This document shows, in pieces, positions 44,830 to 53,255 of a DNA stretch of 64,000 nt; position 1 is the first letter of the stretch; each line of letters starts with the position of its first letter. The stretch covers positions 3,521,001 to 3,585,000 of the forward strand of contig CP089984.1 in NCBI GenBank assembly GCA_037157815.1. The letters run 5' to 3'. Made by a program: the position numbers and the translations under genes. Below the pieces are notes generated by a model that worked only from the letters and a program-made list of their open reading frames with translations, was not told where the DNA came from and did not search any database. This stretch comes from Sorangiineae bacterium MSr11954 (GTDB lineage Bacteria; Myxococcota_A; Polyangia; Polyangiales; Polyangiaceae).

Positions 44830-45279
44830 GATCGGTGACGCTATCGAACCGATATCGACCCGTCCAGTGCTACCTGCGCCGAACGCCGGTCGCGAACAAA
44901 CGGCGTTCGTTCAAGGACATGGCGCGGATCGCGGCAGCATGCACCGCCCATCGCATTGGGAGTGACGCGCGGCGAAGATGGAGGCGACCTTCGTATGCGG
45001 AGTTGCCGACATGGTGTCGTTGCGGCGCCCGTTCGTCGCAGGGTGCACCCGAGGCAGGGGCGAACGCGCATCGACGTTCATCTCGAAAGGCGTGCGGTCG
45101 GGTGGGGGAACGCGGGACCGGAGGCTGGTCGATCCTGGGGTCTCCGCCCGCGATAACCAAATACGAGGGATGGATTGCGAGATAGGCGCCGCGTCGAACC
45201 GTTCTCGACCGTCTGCGACGAAGACCCCGAGCGCTTCGATTCGCGCAACGCGAAAGGTGCGCTGGCATCTAAGCACCGC
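44830..45279. other. intergenic region before the FGE-like gene
   Basis: No supported gene. The next frame is open from 45175 but its lipoprotein signal begins at 45280, so this stretch holds promoter and leader. Confidence 0.35.
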
Positions 45280-46464
45280 ATGCGGACCGGGCCGAGGATC
45301 ATGTTCGCGGCGATACCCCTGGCGGGTGCCGTGGCACTGGTGTGCTGCGGGCAAGATTCCTCGGCGCCGAGCGTTGCGGACGCCGCGCCCCAGCCTCGAC
45401 CGCCGGCGGAGCTCGACGCGGCGCCCATCGATGCTGCGCCCGTCGACGCGGCGCCCATCGGCGACGCATCGCTCGATGCCGCGAACGCTTCCGACGCCGG
45501 TCACGATGCCGCGGATGCGGCCGATGCCGCGCAGACTCCTCCTATCTCCAGCAGCTGCGCCGGAGCACACCCGGGTGCGGCCCACGACTGCGGTCCCAAT
45601 GGCGATGATGATTGTTGCGGCAGCCCGGCGCTCCCGGGCGGCACGTTCAAACGCTCGTACGATAACGTATCGCTGACGGATCCGAGCTTTCCCGCGACGG
45701 TGAGCCCATTCGATTTGGACACGTACGAGATCACCGTGGGCCGCTACCGGGCCTTCGTGGAAGCGGGGAAGGGGACCCGGGCAAACCCTCCGGCGGCGGG
45801 CGCGGGCGCGCATCCCAAGATCCCGGGCAGCGGATGGAATCCCGACTGGAATGCCAACTTGCCCCAGGACACCGCGTCGCTGCGCACATTGGTCGCGTGC
45901 AATTCGATCTACCAAACGTGGACGGACGCGCCGGGGGCCAACGAAGCGCGCGCGATGAACTGCCTCAATTGGTACGACGTCTTCGCTTTTTGTGCTTGGG
46001 ACGGTAAACGCTTACCGACCGAAGCCGAATGGAACTACGCGGCCGCCGGCGGCGACGAGCAGCGCGTCTATCCATGGTCCTCGCCGGCCACCTCCACGAG
46101 CGTCGAGCGCGTCAACGCGAGCTACAATGAAGGCGCGCCGAACGAATGCATGGGCGACGGTATCGCAGGCTGCTCGGTCACCGACATTCTTCCCGTCGGC
46201 ACGAAGCGCGAGGGGCGTGGACGCTGGGGCCACTCCGATCTCGGAGGCAATATTTGGGAGTGGGCGCTCGACGTCTACGCCGATCCCTATCCGAGCGCCT
46301 CCTGCGCCGACTGCGCGAACCTGACGGCGTCCGGCTCTCAGCGTGTCATCCGCGGCGGCGGCTACTTCTCGGGGCCGACCTATATGCGCGCCGGCTACCG
46401 CGAAGGGTACCTCGCGACCGCCCGTGATGGCGGCTTCGGCGGCCGCTGCGCGCGAACGCCATAG
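45280..46464 (+). CDS. lipoprotein with formylglycine-generating-enzyme-like domain
   Basis: 394 residues. Lipoprotein signal (AVALVCCGQD, Cys22 or 23), then a degenerate Asp/Ala/Pro repeat linker (DAAPIDAAPVDAAPIGDASL to about 85), then a Cys-rich spacer and an FGE-sulfatase domain: FDLDTYEITVGRYRAFVEAG, MNCLNWYDVFAFCAWDGKRL, PTEAEWNYAAAGGDE, GHSDLGGNIWEWALDVY, VIRGGGYFSG. The two active-site Cys of true FGE are not at the usual place, so it is more likely a surface-bound member of unknown role, common in myxobacteria. Confidence 0.85.
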   Translation: MRTGPRIMFAAIPLAGAVALVCCGQDSSAPSVADAAPQPRPPAELDAAPIDAAPVDAAPIGDASLDAANASDAGHDAADAADAAQTPPISSSCAGAHPGAAHDCGPNGDDDCCGSPALPGGTFKRSYDNVSLTDPSFPATVSPFDLDTYEITVGRYRAFVEAGKGTRANPPAAGAGAHPKIPGSGWNPDWNANLPQDTASLRTLVACNSIYQTWTDAPGANEARAMNCLNWYDVFAFCAWDGKRLPTEAEWNYAAAGGDEQRVYPWSSPATSTSVERVNASYNEGAPNECMGDGIAGCSVTDILPVGTKREGRGRWGHSDLGGNIWEWALDVYADPYPSASCADCANLTASGSQRVIRGGGYFSGPTYMRAGYREGYLATARDGGFGGRCARTP

Positions 46465-46630
46465 CACCGCCGTCCTCCCCGCCGCGGACGCGCCAACGAA
46501 ATGGCGGTCGCCTTTGCCTGCGCCGTCGGGAAGATTCGGCATGATGGCGGCGTAACAACTCAGCGACTCCGGCCTACCGCCGCCACATCGACCACGGTTC
46601 GACCGACCCAAAACGCCAAGGAGAATGACC

Positions 46631-47116
46631 ATGTCCGCAAAGCAAAAGATCGTGACGTTCTTGTGGTTCGATTCCAACGCCGAGGAGGCGGTGAACCATT
46701 ACACGTCCATCTTCAAGGACTCGGCGATCGTCGATGTAACCCGGTATCCCGACACGGGGCCTGGGCCGAACGGCAAGGTCATGACCGTGACATTCGAGCT
46801 GGAGGGCCAGCGGTTCATCGCGCTGAACGGCGGTCCGCAGTACGAGTTCACCGAGGCTGTTTCGTTGTTCGTGAATTGTGAAACGCAGGCAGAAGTCGAC
46901 ACTTTGTGGAGCAAGCTCTCGGCGGGCGGCGAGCCAGGCCCCTGTGGCTGGCTCAAAGACAAATACGGCTTATCCTGGCAGATCGTCCCGTCGCGCCTCA
47001 TGGAAATGGTGCAGAACAAAAAAGACCCCGCCAAAGCGAAACGCGCGTTCGAGGCCATGCTCCAAATGAAGAAACTGGATCTGGCCGCCCTGCAGCGCGC
47101 GTACGACGAAGGCTGA
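46631..47116 (+). CDS. VOC-superfamily protein (PhnB-like)
   Basis: 161 residues. The ATG at 46631 has AAGGAG at better spacing than the one at 46625. Glyoxalase-like pattern: KIVTFLWFDSNAEEAVNHYT, SIFKDSAIVDVTRYPDTGPG, MTVTFELEGQRFIALNGGPQ, VSLFVNCETQAEVDTLWSKL, PCGWLKDKYGLSWQIVPSRL. This is the PhnB/3-demethylubiquinone-like group; most members have unknown substrates. Single gene. Confidence 0.92.
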   Translation: MSAKQKIVTFLWFDSNAEEAVNHYTSIFKDSAIVDVTRYPDTGPGPNGKVMTVTFELEGQRFIALNGGPQYEFTEAVSLFVNCETQAEVDTLWSKLSAGGEPGPCGWLKDKYGLSWQIVPSRLMEMVQNKKDPAKAKRAFEAMLQMKKLDLAALQRAYDEG

Positions 47117-47216
47117 AGCCTCTTCGACGCACGCCTCGCCGATCGCATCCGCCGCACGGTGGGGTCAGCTCCGGGTACTTTTCGAACCGGCCCTCCGCGA
47201 GCCGCATTCGGCGCCG

Positions 47217-48743
47217 TCAGTAGAGCCCGACGGTGCCGCGCATTTGTTCGAAGATGACGCGGGTGAGATAGCCCGTTCCTCCTTTGAAGACGAGGGGCAT
47301 GCGCTCGAGCGCCATGACGTCGGCGAGCGGATCGCCGTCGATGAGGACGAGGTCGGCGCGCTTGCCGGCTTCGATGGAGCCGATTTCGCGGTCGCGCCCC
47401 ATGAAGCGCGCGCCGTTCAAGGTCGAGATGCGGATGGCTTGCTCGAAGGGAAAGCCTGCCTCCACCAGGAGCTCGATTTGCCGTTTGGACGCATATCCGG
47501 GGACGACGCCCCCGTAGCCGGTGGGATCGGTGCCGGCCATGAGCACCCCGCCCGCGTCGACGAACATGCGCTCCAGGCGCATCGCGTTCGCGAGCGTCCT
47601 GGGCCAAAACGAGTCCGTCTGCTTTTGAATGGACGCCCACGTGGTCTCGTATTGCGTACGCACCTCGGGGATCAACAAGGCGCGCGCGCCCTCCGGCGCC
47701 TCCGGACGGCCGGGGGTGAAGGTCTCGAAGACGGTGAGGGTCGAGGTGAGGGCCACGTGGTGCTTCGCGATGAAGGCGACGAGATCCTTTACAGGTAAAG
47801 ATTCGACGTCGAGATCGGCCAGGGTCCTCCAGGTCACGTTTTGATCGGGGCAAACGTCGGGCTGCTTGCCAGGCACGAAATCGGTGGCCACCGCGAAGGC
47901 GTGCTCGAGGTTGTCGATCCCCATCTCCACCGCCTCGCGGTGGGTGATCGAGCACAGATGCGCGGTGATCTTGATCCGCCGCAGGTGCGCGGCGGCGATG
48001 CTGGCCCGCAGGGTCGCCCGCGAGAGGTGCATGTACCCCTTGAACGACGTCACCCCTTCATCCGCCCAGTAATTCACGGTGCGAATGGCGTCTTTGGGGC
48101 CCGACAGCGGGTGCACCTTCAGGATGGGCAACCCGGGGCCGTTGAGGTAGGGGCCCGTGACGTCCAAATCCGGGCCCAGGATATTTCCTTTTTCAATCTC
48201 CGTGCGCAAATTTAAATCCGCGTAAGGAGACATCGAGCCCGCGGTGCGCATGGTGGTGGTGCCGCCGGCGAGGTAGAGCCTCGGAAATGTCGAGAGCATC
48301 TCGGTGTAATTGCGCTTTCCGGTGGGATAGAACATATGCTCGTGCATCATCACGAAGCCAGGCAAGACCGTCTTGCCCGCGCCGTCGATGACGGTGGCGC
48401 CTGCGGGGATGGGCGTCTCGGCGGCCGGGCCCACGCGGACGATGCGCCCTTGGTGGACCACCACCGTCCTATCGGTTTTTGCGCGCGCGCCCGTGCCGTC
48501 CACCACCTGGACATGCGTCAACGCGAGGGTCGGTTGATCGTAGGCGATGGCCGCGCGATCGCCGGGATCGGTCACCTTGGCGCCTGCGCCGACGCCTTCC
48601 GTCGACGGCTCCGTGCTGCGCGCCCCTGGGCTCTCGCCCTCGAGCGCGCTCTCCGCGTCGCCGAAATCGGCGTCGCCGCGTGAGCCAAAGCAGCCGCCCA
48701 TGACGGCGACGAAAGCGACTGCCACGTACGATCGAGCGCTCAT
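47217..48743 (-). CDS. amidohydrolase-family lipoprotein
   Basis: 508 residues from ATG 48743. Lipoprotein signal MSARSYVAVAFVAVMGGC (Cys18). Metal ligands: the HxH motif in VMMHEHMFYPTG (HEH), the carboxylated-Lys candidate in VTSFKGYMHLSRATL, His in ITAHLCSITHREA and LEHAFAVATDF, and the late Asp in LMAGTDPTGYGGVVPGY. This matches imidazolonepropionase/prolidase-like dinuclear amidohydrolases. The short Asn/Gly/Ala segment before residue 60 is a surface linker. Likely hydrolyses small amides or peptides at the cell surface. Confidence 0.9.
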   Translation of the reverse strand: MSARSYVAVAFVAVMGGCFGSRGDADFGDAESALEGESPGARSTEPSTEGVGAGAKVTDPGDRAAIAYDQPTLALTHVQVVDGTGARAKTDRTVVVHQGRIVRVGPAAETPIPAGATVIDGAGKTVLPGFVMMHEHMFYPTGKRNYTEMLSTFPRLYLAGGTTTMRTAGSMSPYADLNLRTEIEKGNILGPDLDVTGPYLNGPGLPILKVHPLSGPKDAIRTVNYWADEGVTSFKGYMHLSRATLRASIAAAHLRRIKITAHLCSITHREAVEMGIDNLEHAFAVATDFVPGKQPDVCPDQNVTWRTLADLDVESLPVKDLVAFIAKHHVALTSTLTVFETFTPGRPEAPEGARALLIPEVRTQYETTWASIQKQTDSFWPRTLANAMRLERMFVDAGGVLMAGTDPTGYGGVVPGYASKRQIELLVEAGFPFEQAIRISTLNGARFMGRDREIGSIEAGKRADLVLIDGDPLADVMALERMPLVFKGGTGYLTRVIFEQMRGTVGLY

Positions 48744-48875
48744 GCCGTTCAAGGTGGCGGCCGTCACCTGCTTTTATTGGAACTTTACGATTTATTTGCG
48801 CCTGGGGTGCCCTCCGGCCCAGCGTTCGAACGCACGGCTCGGGCGCGAGAACGCTTGCGGCGCCCCCGTCGAGAG

Positions 48876-48900
48876 CCCGGCAGATGGTGTGTCTGCCGGG
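48876..48900. terminator. hairpin downstream of the chitinase gene
   Basis: A perfect 9-bp stem CCCGGCAGA/TCTGCCGGG with loop TGGTGTG, 15 nt after the chitinase stop (minus strand). No T run, so its efficiency is uncertain. Confidence 0.5.
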
Positions 48901-48915
48901 TTCGCGTGAATCAAC

Positions 48916-50187
48916 TCACTTTCCCAAACCGCTCAAGAAGCGATTCGTATAGGCCAGCGACGGGTTCGACGTGGAGCTGCAAGACGACGATGTCGCGCCG
49001 CCCGGGCAAGGCTTGTCGCGATCGAGCGACCAGAAGTGGAGGCCGACCAGACCTTGCTGCTTTGCAAACGTGGTCATGGTGTCGATATCGGCCAGCGAGG
49101 TCACCTCGTTGACGACGTCGTTCTGCCCGATCATCGGCGTCAGCTCGATTTGGCTGGCGGGAATGCCATAGGTGAACTGAAGGTTTTTAACCGCCTGGAT
49201 GGCCGACTGCCCCATGTTGCACAGCCCGCCGGCGACCACGCACACCCCAGGCGACGGGCTGCCGTAGTCCATCACCATCAAATTGATGGTAAATTTGGTC
49301 AGCCCCTGCCGCTTGATCGACTTCATGACCATGTCGCCCAGCGAATTGAGGCCGCCGTGGCTGCTGTCGGTCGCGGCCAAGGTCGCGAGGGTGAACGAGA
49401 ATCGCAGGTTCGGAAACTGCGACTGGGCTATTTTGGTCTGCGCGACCAGGTTGTCGACATCGGCCGGCGACTGGCCTCCCTCGATATCGTAGTCGACGCC
49501 CACCATATGCGATGACATGTACTGATTGATGAAGCTGGTCATACCCGACTGCGACGCGCAGGAGAACACGCCGGCCGCACCGCCGGTGGAGACGATGTAG
49601 CTTACGCCGTTGGTGACGAGGCCTGGGACGTTGGCGCTGGCAAACTGTGTCCTCGTGACGCCGGCCCAGTTTTCATTTCCGCATTGGCCGGTGGCAAAGG
49701 CCAAGGTGACCGCGCGCAGGCCGGATTTCCCGGGTATCAGGCCGCTGCTGCCCACCAGCGGAATGACCGAGCCGGTGACGGCGGTCCGCATGGCGTAGGT
49801 GTTGAAATCCATATTGATGGTAATGTCTTTGTACGGGCTAAACAGCAGCCCTCCCGGAGGGGGAGGAGGGGGCGGAGGCGGTGGCTGTCCCGCGTCGGGG
49901 TTTCCCGTCCCGCCGCAATCGACGGGGCTCCACAAGGCGGGCACCGCCGTCGGAGTCCAATCGGCTTGGCTGGTGTGGGCCTGAACGCATTGATAGCCAC
50001 TGCCATTGAAGCGGACGATCTGTCCCGCGGTATAACGAACACCCGCGGCCCAATCGGTGGCCTGAGTGCAATCGGCGATTAAGGTTCCCTGATTTTCACC
50101 GATTGTCGAGCCAACCGTGTGTTCACAGCCGAAGGCGAGGGATGCGACGACGGTCGTACCGAGTAGAGCCGAAAACAGACGCAACAT
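48916..50187 (-). CDS. secreted/lipid-anchored GH18 chitinase with CBM5/12 module
   Basis: 423 residues, ATG preceded by AAAGGAG. Lipoprotein signal ending LAFGC (Cys21). A carbohydrate-binding module of the CBM5/12 type (TDWAAGVRYTAGQIVRFNGS, YQCVQAHTSQADWTPTAVPA, LWSPVDC; residues 40-91) is followed by a poly-Pro linker (102-111) and the GH18 barrel. The catalytic DxxDxDxE-type motif is VGVDYDIEGG with Glu236 as acid. Together with the AA10 enzyme it degrades chitin. Confidence 0.92.
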   Translation of the reverse strand: MLRLFSALLGTTVVASLAFGCEHTVGSTIGENQGTLIADCTQATDWAAGVRYTAGQIVRFNGSGYQCVQAHTSQADWTPTAVPALWSPVDCGGTGNPDAGQPPPPPPPPPPGGLLFSPYKDITINMDFNTYAMRTAVTGSVIPLVGSSGLIPGKSGLRAVTLAFATGQCGNENWAGVTRTQFASANVPGLVTNGVSYIVSTGGAAGVFSCASQSGMTSFINQYMSSHMVGVDYDIEGGQSPADVDNLVAQTKIAQSQFPNLRFSFTLATLAATDSSHGGLNSLGDMVMKSIKRQGLTKFTINLMVMDYGSPSPGVCVVAGGLCNMGQSAIQAVKNLQFTYGIPASQIELTPMIGQNDVVNEVTSLADIDTMTTFAKQQGLVGLHFWSLDRDKPCPGGATSSSCSSTSNPSLAYTNRFLSGLGK

Positions 50188-50553
50188 TGCGCGCTCCTTT
50201 GTGGGCAGTCGGGAGATATCCGGGGACGAGCCTCCGGATGGACCGCGCCGGCGAAGAGCAACGGGAGTACCAAAGCAATCGTAGGTCCGATTCGCGCGAA
50301 TTCTACGATTCGTCACGTCCTACCCAGGCGTCCGCACCCTGATCGTCACGATCACGAAGACTGATCGATGCGATCGGGATCGTGCCTCCCAGGGATGGGG
50401 TGGATCCGGGCCGAGGATCCGATGGTGCGGCGGATGAGGAGTCGCCGCGCGTCGAAGGTGTACCGCTTGGTGAATGCCAGCTCGAGCAAGCACCATCTAC
50501 CCGGCGAACCTGCGGCCGAGCGGCGCTTTCGGCGCATCGCTCGGCGATGGCCT
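50188..50553. other. intergenic region
   Basis: Frames are open on both strands but none has a start signal and a recognisable product. A minus-strand frame (FTKRYTFDARRLLIRRTIG) has protein-like text but no initiation site; it may be a remnant. Confidence 0.35.
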
Positions 50554-51057
50554 TCAAATGACGTCGAACGCTCTTCGGATATAGGGGCCGCGGAGCAATG
50601 AAATGCGATCGGGACTCCACCTCGCGTCCGTTTCATCGGTGGTGTTGATGGCGAGGACGCCCTCGCGACGCACGAAATAGACGATTTCGCCGTCGAAGAG
50701 GAGCGCGGCGTCGCCCGCCTGGCGTTCGAGTAGCCGCAGGGTCGCGTCGAGAATGGCGAGTATCTGTTGCGACATGGAAGAGCGCTTGTGGAGCCGGAAT
50801 CGAAGACCGCACGTTGCCTCGAAGCCGAGCGCCTCCCTCCGGATTTCATTGCCCAACGCGCCGATATGCGCCTCGCACGCGTCGACCCCCGCGCGCGAAT
50901 CGAGGCCCGAGCCCGAGCCCGAGCCCGAATTGGAGTCCAAGTCCGAATCGAGGCCCGAGCCCGAGCCCGCATGGGACGCGAGCACCTCGCGGGCGCCGGC
51001 GAGAAGCTCGGACGAGCTCACGGGGGCATTCATGTAAAACGTGAGCTCGATCGCCAT
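50554..51057 (-). CDS. SitI3-like immunity protein
   Basis: 167 residues. The start MAIELTFYMNAPVSSSELLA and the end part RLHKRSSMSQQILAILDATL, LRLLERQAGDAALLFDGEIV, YFVRREGVLAIN, then WSPDRISLLRGPYIRRAF match the plan of SitI3 proteins, which protect myxobacteria against SitA3 lipoprotein toxins passed between cells by outer-membrane exchange. A Gly/Ser/Asp repeat (about residues 30-52) interrupts the centre and is a simple-sequence expansion. It follows a lipoprotein gene on the same strand (gap 132 bp), as in sitA-sitI loci. The family call is from memory and should be read as probable. Confidence 0.5.
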   Translation of the reverse strand: MAIELTFYMNAPVSSSELLAGAREVLASHAGSGSGLDSDLDSNSGSGSGSGLDSRAGVDACEAHIGALGNEIRREALGFEATCGLRFRLHKRSSMSQQILAILDATLRLLERQAGDAALLFDGEIVYFVRREGVLAINTTDETDARWSPDRISLLRGPYIRRAFDVI

Positions 51058-51189
51058 GATGGATCATACTCGGTGTGGCATACGGCGAGCGCGATGGCCA
51101 GCGGTGGCCGACATTTCCATCGCGCTCCTCGCCGATCCTTCCGTCTCACTCCGCGCGAGCAGGACGGCGTGGGCGCGATTCACCGGCGA

Positions 51190-52515
51190 TTACGGATTGG
51201 TCAGCGGTGTCGTGCCGCTGCACACGAGCTGGATCCCGGATCCGAACGTGCAGCAGCCGGACTGCGCTTTTCCGAACGACCCCACTTTGTCCTCGAACAA
51301 CGTGGCTTCGATCTTCGCCACGGCGACGATGGGCGTCTTCGCCTTGAGCTTCCCCGTCACGTACAAACCCGGTTCGAGGCTCAACTCGACGCCCTCCCCG
51401 GTATTGCCTTGGTTGTTGCTGGTCGGTGCCGTCGTGCAATTGTTCGCCGTGATCGTGATCTTTGGCCCCATGGCGAGCGAGATCCCAACGGAACCCAGCG
51501 CCCAGAGCGTCGCGTCGACCTTGATGCCGCAGCTCACGCTGATGCCGCTCGGGGCGAATTTGTCGGCGGAGAGCGAAAATTCTGGTTTTAGGCCCATCTC
51601 CGCGATCGGTTTTGCATTGGTTCCGTCGAAGTCGAAGCCTGCTTTCAGCTTGCCCGTGAGCGTCCCCGTCGCCTTGACATTGAACTTTCCCGCTCCTTTG
51701 AAATAGTCACAATAAAGTTGAGGCTTCACCTCCAGCACGAGGCCGGTTTCGCCGATTGGAATATCGGGCCAGTCGATGAGGTCGATGCTCTGGGTCGGCG
51801 TTTCGGACATGGTCCCGGAGACGGCGATCGACGCGCTCGCGATGGCCTCTGCCTCGAAGAGCGCGTGCCCTTTGACGCCCGTGGGGATGATCCACTCTTT
51901 TTGGACCTCGAAGTCCGCCTCGAAGTGGGGGTTGATTTGAAAGTCACCATCGGTGTCGACCTTGATGTCTTTGAACTCGAGCTTCCCCACGGTGGGGTTC
52001 TTCGGGCCGGTCTTGCCGCCGCTCGTCCCGAGCAACCGCATATTTTGGGCTTGGGTCGCGGGCGCCCTCGGTGCGTCGGGAAAGATGGGCAGGCCGGCCT
52101 TGTCATCCATGTGAACGCGTCCTTGGATCAGGTCGTAGAGTTGCGCGGGCTCCGTGGTGATGACGATGTCGTCGCCCATTTCGACGGACACCACCTTTCG
52201 CAGGAAGCCTCGACGGTTCTTCGATTTGGCGAGATTGGCGCGCGCGCGTGTATCGTAATTGCCAGCGATGGTATTTCCGGGGGAGAGCTCCTTGGCCCAA
52301 TCCTCGTTTTCCTTGGTCCTCGCGAGGACGATCGCGTTCTCCTCGACGTCGGCGACGTCCGATACCGCGCGCGGCGCGAGCCTCGCGTTTTCGTTCAAGG
52401 TCCAACCCTGCTGCGGCTCCTCTGCCGAGGAGCAGCCACCGGTGAGGGAGAAGCCAGCGATCAACGCAGCCATCGCGGACCCGCGGAGATAATGCGATAG
52501 ATAAGACCTGGGCAT
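51190..52515 (-). CDS. large lipoprotein, unknown; candidate SitA-like partner
   Basis: 441 residues, ATG preceded by CAGGAG. Lipoprotein signal MPRSYLSHYLRGSAMAALIA, then GFSLTGGC (Cys28). The mature part has an N-terminal segment with many charged residues (DVEENAIVLARTKENEDWAK), then a beta-rich body (IVITTEPAQLYDLIQGRVHM; GKLEFKDIKVDTDGDFQINP; SIDLIDWPDIPIGETGLVLE) and several Cys near the end (AQSGCCTFGSGIQLVC). No nuclease motif is visible, so toxicity is not shown. Its place directly upstream of the SitI3-like gene is what suggests a toxin/immunity pair; it could equally be an unrelated surface protein. Confidence 0.7.
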   Translation of the reverse strand: MPRSYLSHYLRGSAMAALIAGFSLTGGCSSAEEPQQGWTLNENARLAPRAVSDVADVEENAIVLARTKENEDWAKELSPGNTIAGNYDTRARANLAKSKNRRGFLRKVVSVEMGDDIVITTEPAQLYDLIQGRVHMDDKAGLPIFPDAPRAPATQAQNMRLLGTSGGKTGPKNPTVGKLEFKDIKVDTDGDFQINPHFEADFEVQKEWIIPTGVKGHALFEAEAIASASIAVSGTMSETPTQSIDLIDWPDIPIGETGLVLEVKPQLYCDYFKGAGKFNVKATGTLTGKLKAGFDFDGTNAKPIAEMGLKPEFSLSADKFAPSGISVSCGIKVDATLWALGSVGISLAMGPKITITANNCTTAPTSNNQGNTGEGVELSLEPGLYVTGKLKAKTPIVAVAKIEATLFEDKVGSFGKAQSGCCTFGSGIQLVCSGTTPLTNP

Positions 52516-53255
52516 GAACTTGCTCCTGGGCAAAGTTGCTTTGCGAATGGCATTTTACGACTGCCATATCGTGGGCTGGACGATCGACATGCCGGCGCGC
52601 CGGGACCGCGAATGGCGGTCGACGCGGTCGACGGTCGACAGTCGATGTTCGACGGTCGATGTTCGATGTTCGATGTTTGCCGGAGCAAAGGATGTACCAC
52701 GGCCTGGAGGCGCCTGTTTTTGAGCCTCTTCGACGACACACGCGGACATGGCAGGAATCGACCCTTCCTCCGACGGAAGAGCGCTTGCCGCGCACCCTGC
52801 GGCCGGGCAATCGCGGGAACCTTGCGCGAGCCGATTCCGTGGCGGAATCCGTACCGAGAGGGAGCTCCTGAACGCGATCGAACTCTGCCTTTAGCCGTTT
52901 CGGCCGAGCTTCGCCGAAGCCGTCTTGAACGCCGCGCCTCTGTCCGAAGCGCATCGCGCGTTCGAGCAACGCCGTCTGCTACGAAGACGCGCATTCGAGC
53001 AACGCCGTCTGCTGCGAAGACGCGCGTTCGACCTGGTCGCGAGCGACCGGCGAGTGCCCTGCCTGGAGCGGACTTCGGAGCGTCACGTCCAGCTCCTCTC
53101 CCGAACAGTCCGCAACCTTCGTCGAAGAGACCTCGCACCTGTGAGCGATGAGCATGACGAGGTGCGTTTCGAAGCGAGGAAGTCCGAATCCCGAGCAACG
53201 AGCAAACGAGAATGAAAGAGGGCACTGCCGCCAACAAGGAGTAAGCTCCGTAGCC
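52516..53255. other. region with repeats, no supported gene
   Basis: Two kinds of simple repeats: short TCGATGTTCGA/TCGACGGTCGA motifs at about 52618-52678, and a 33-bp tandem unit at 52957-53031. The right end contains the promoter region of the 53256 gene, including GTAAGCTCC before the start. Confidence 0.4.
52957..53031. repeat. 33-bp tandem repeat, about 2.2 copies
   Basis: The unit contains TTCGAGCAACGCCGTCTGCT followed by a short GAAGACGCG tail; copies start near 52961 and 52994, with a partial third at 53027. The period of 33 keeps any reading frame open. Confidence 0.88.

Noticed and set aside
45175-45279. An N-terminal extension of the FGE-like lipoprotein
   Set aside because: The lipobox signal begins at 45280; the extension would bury it and has no ribosome site.
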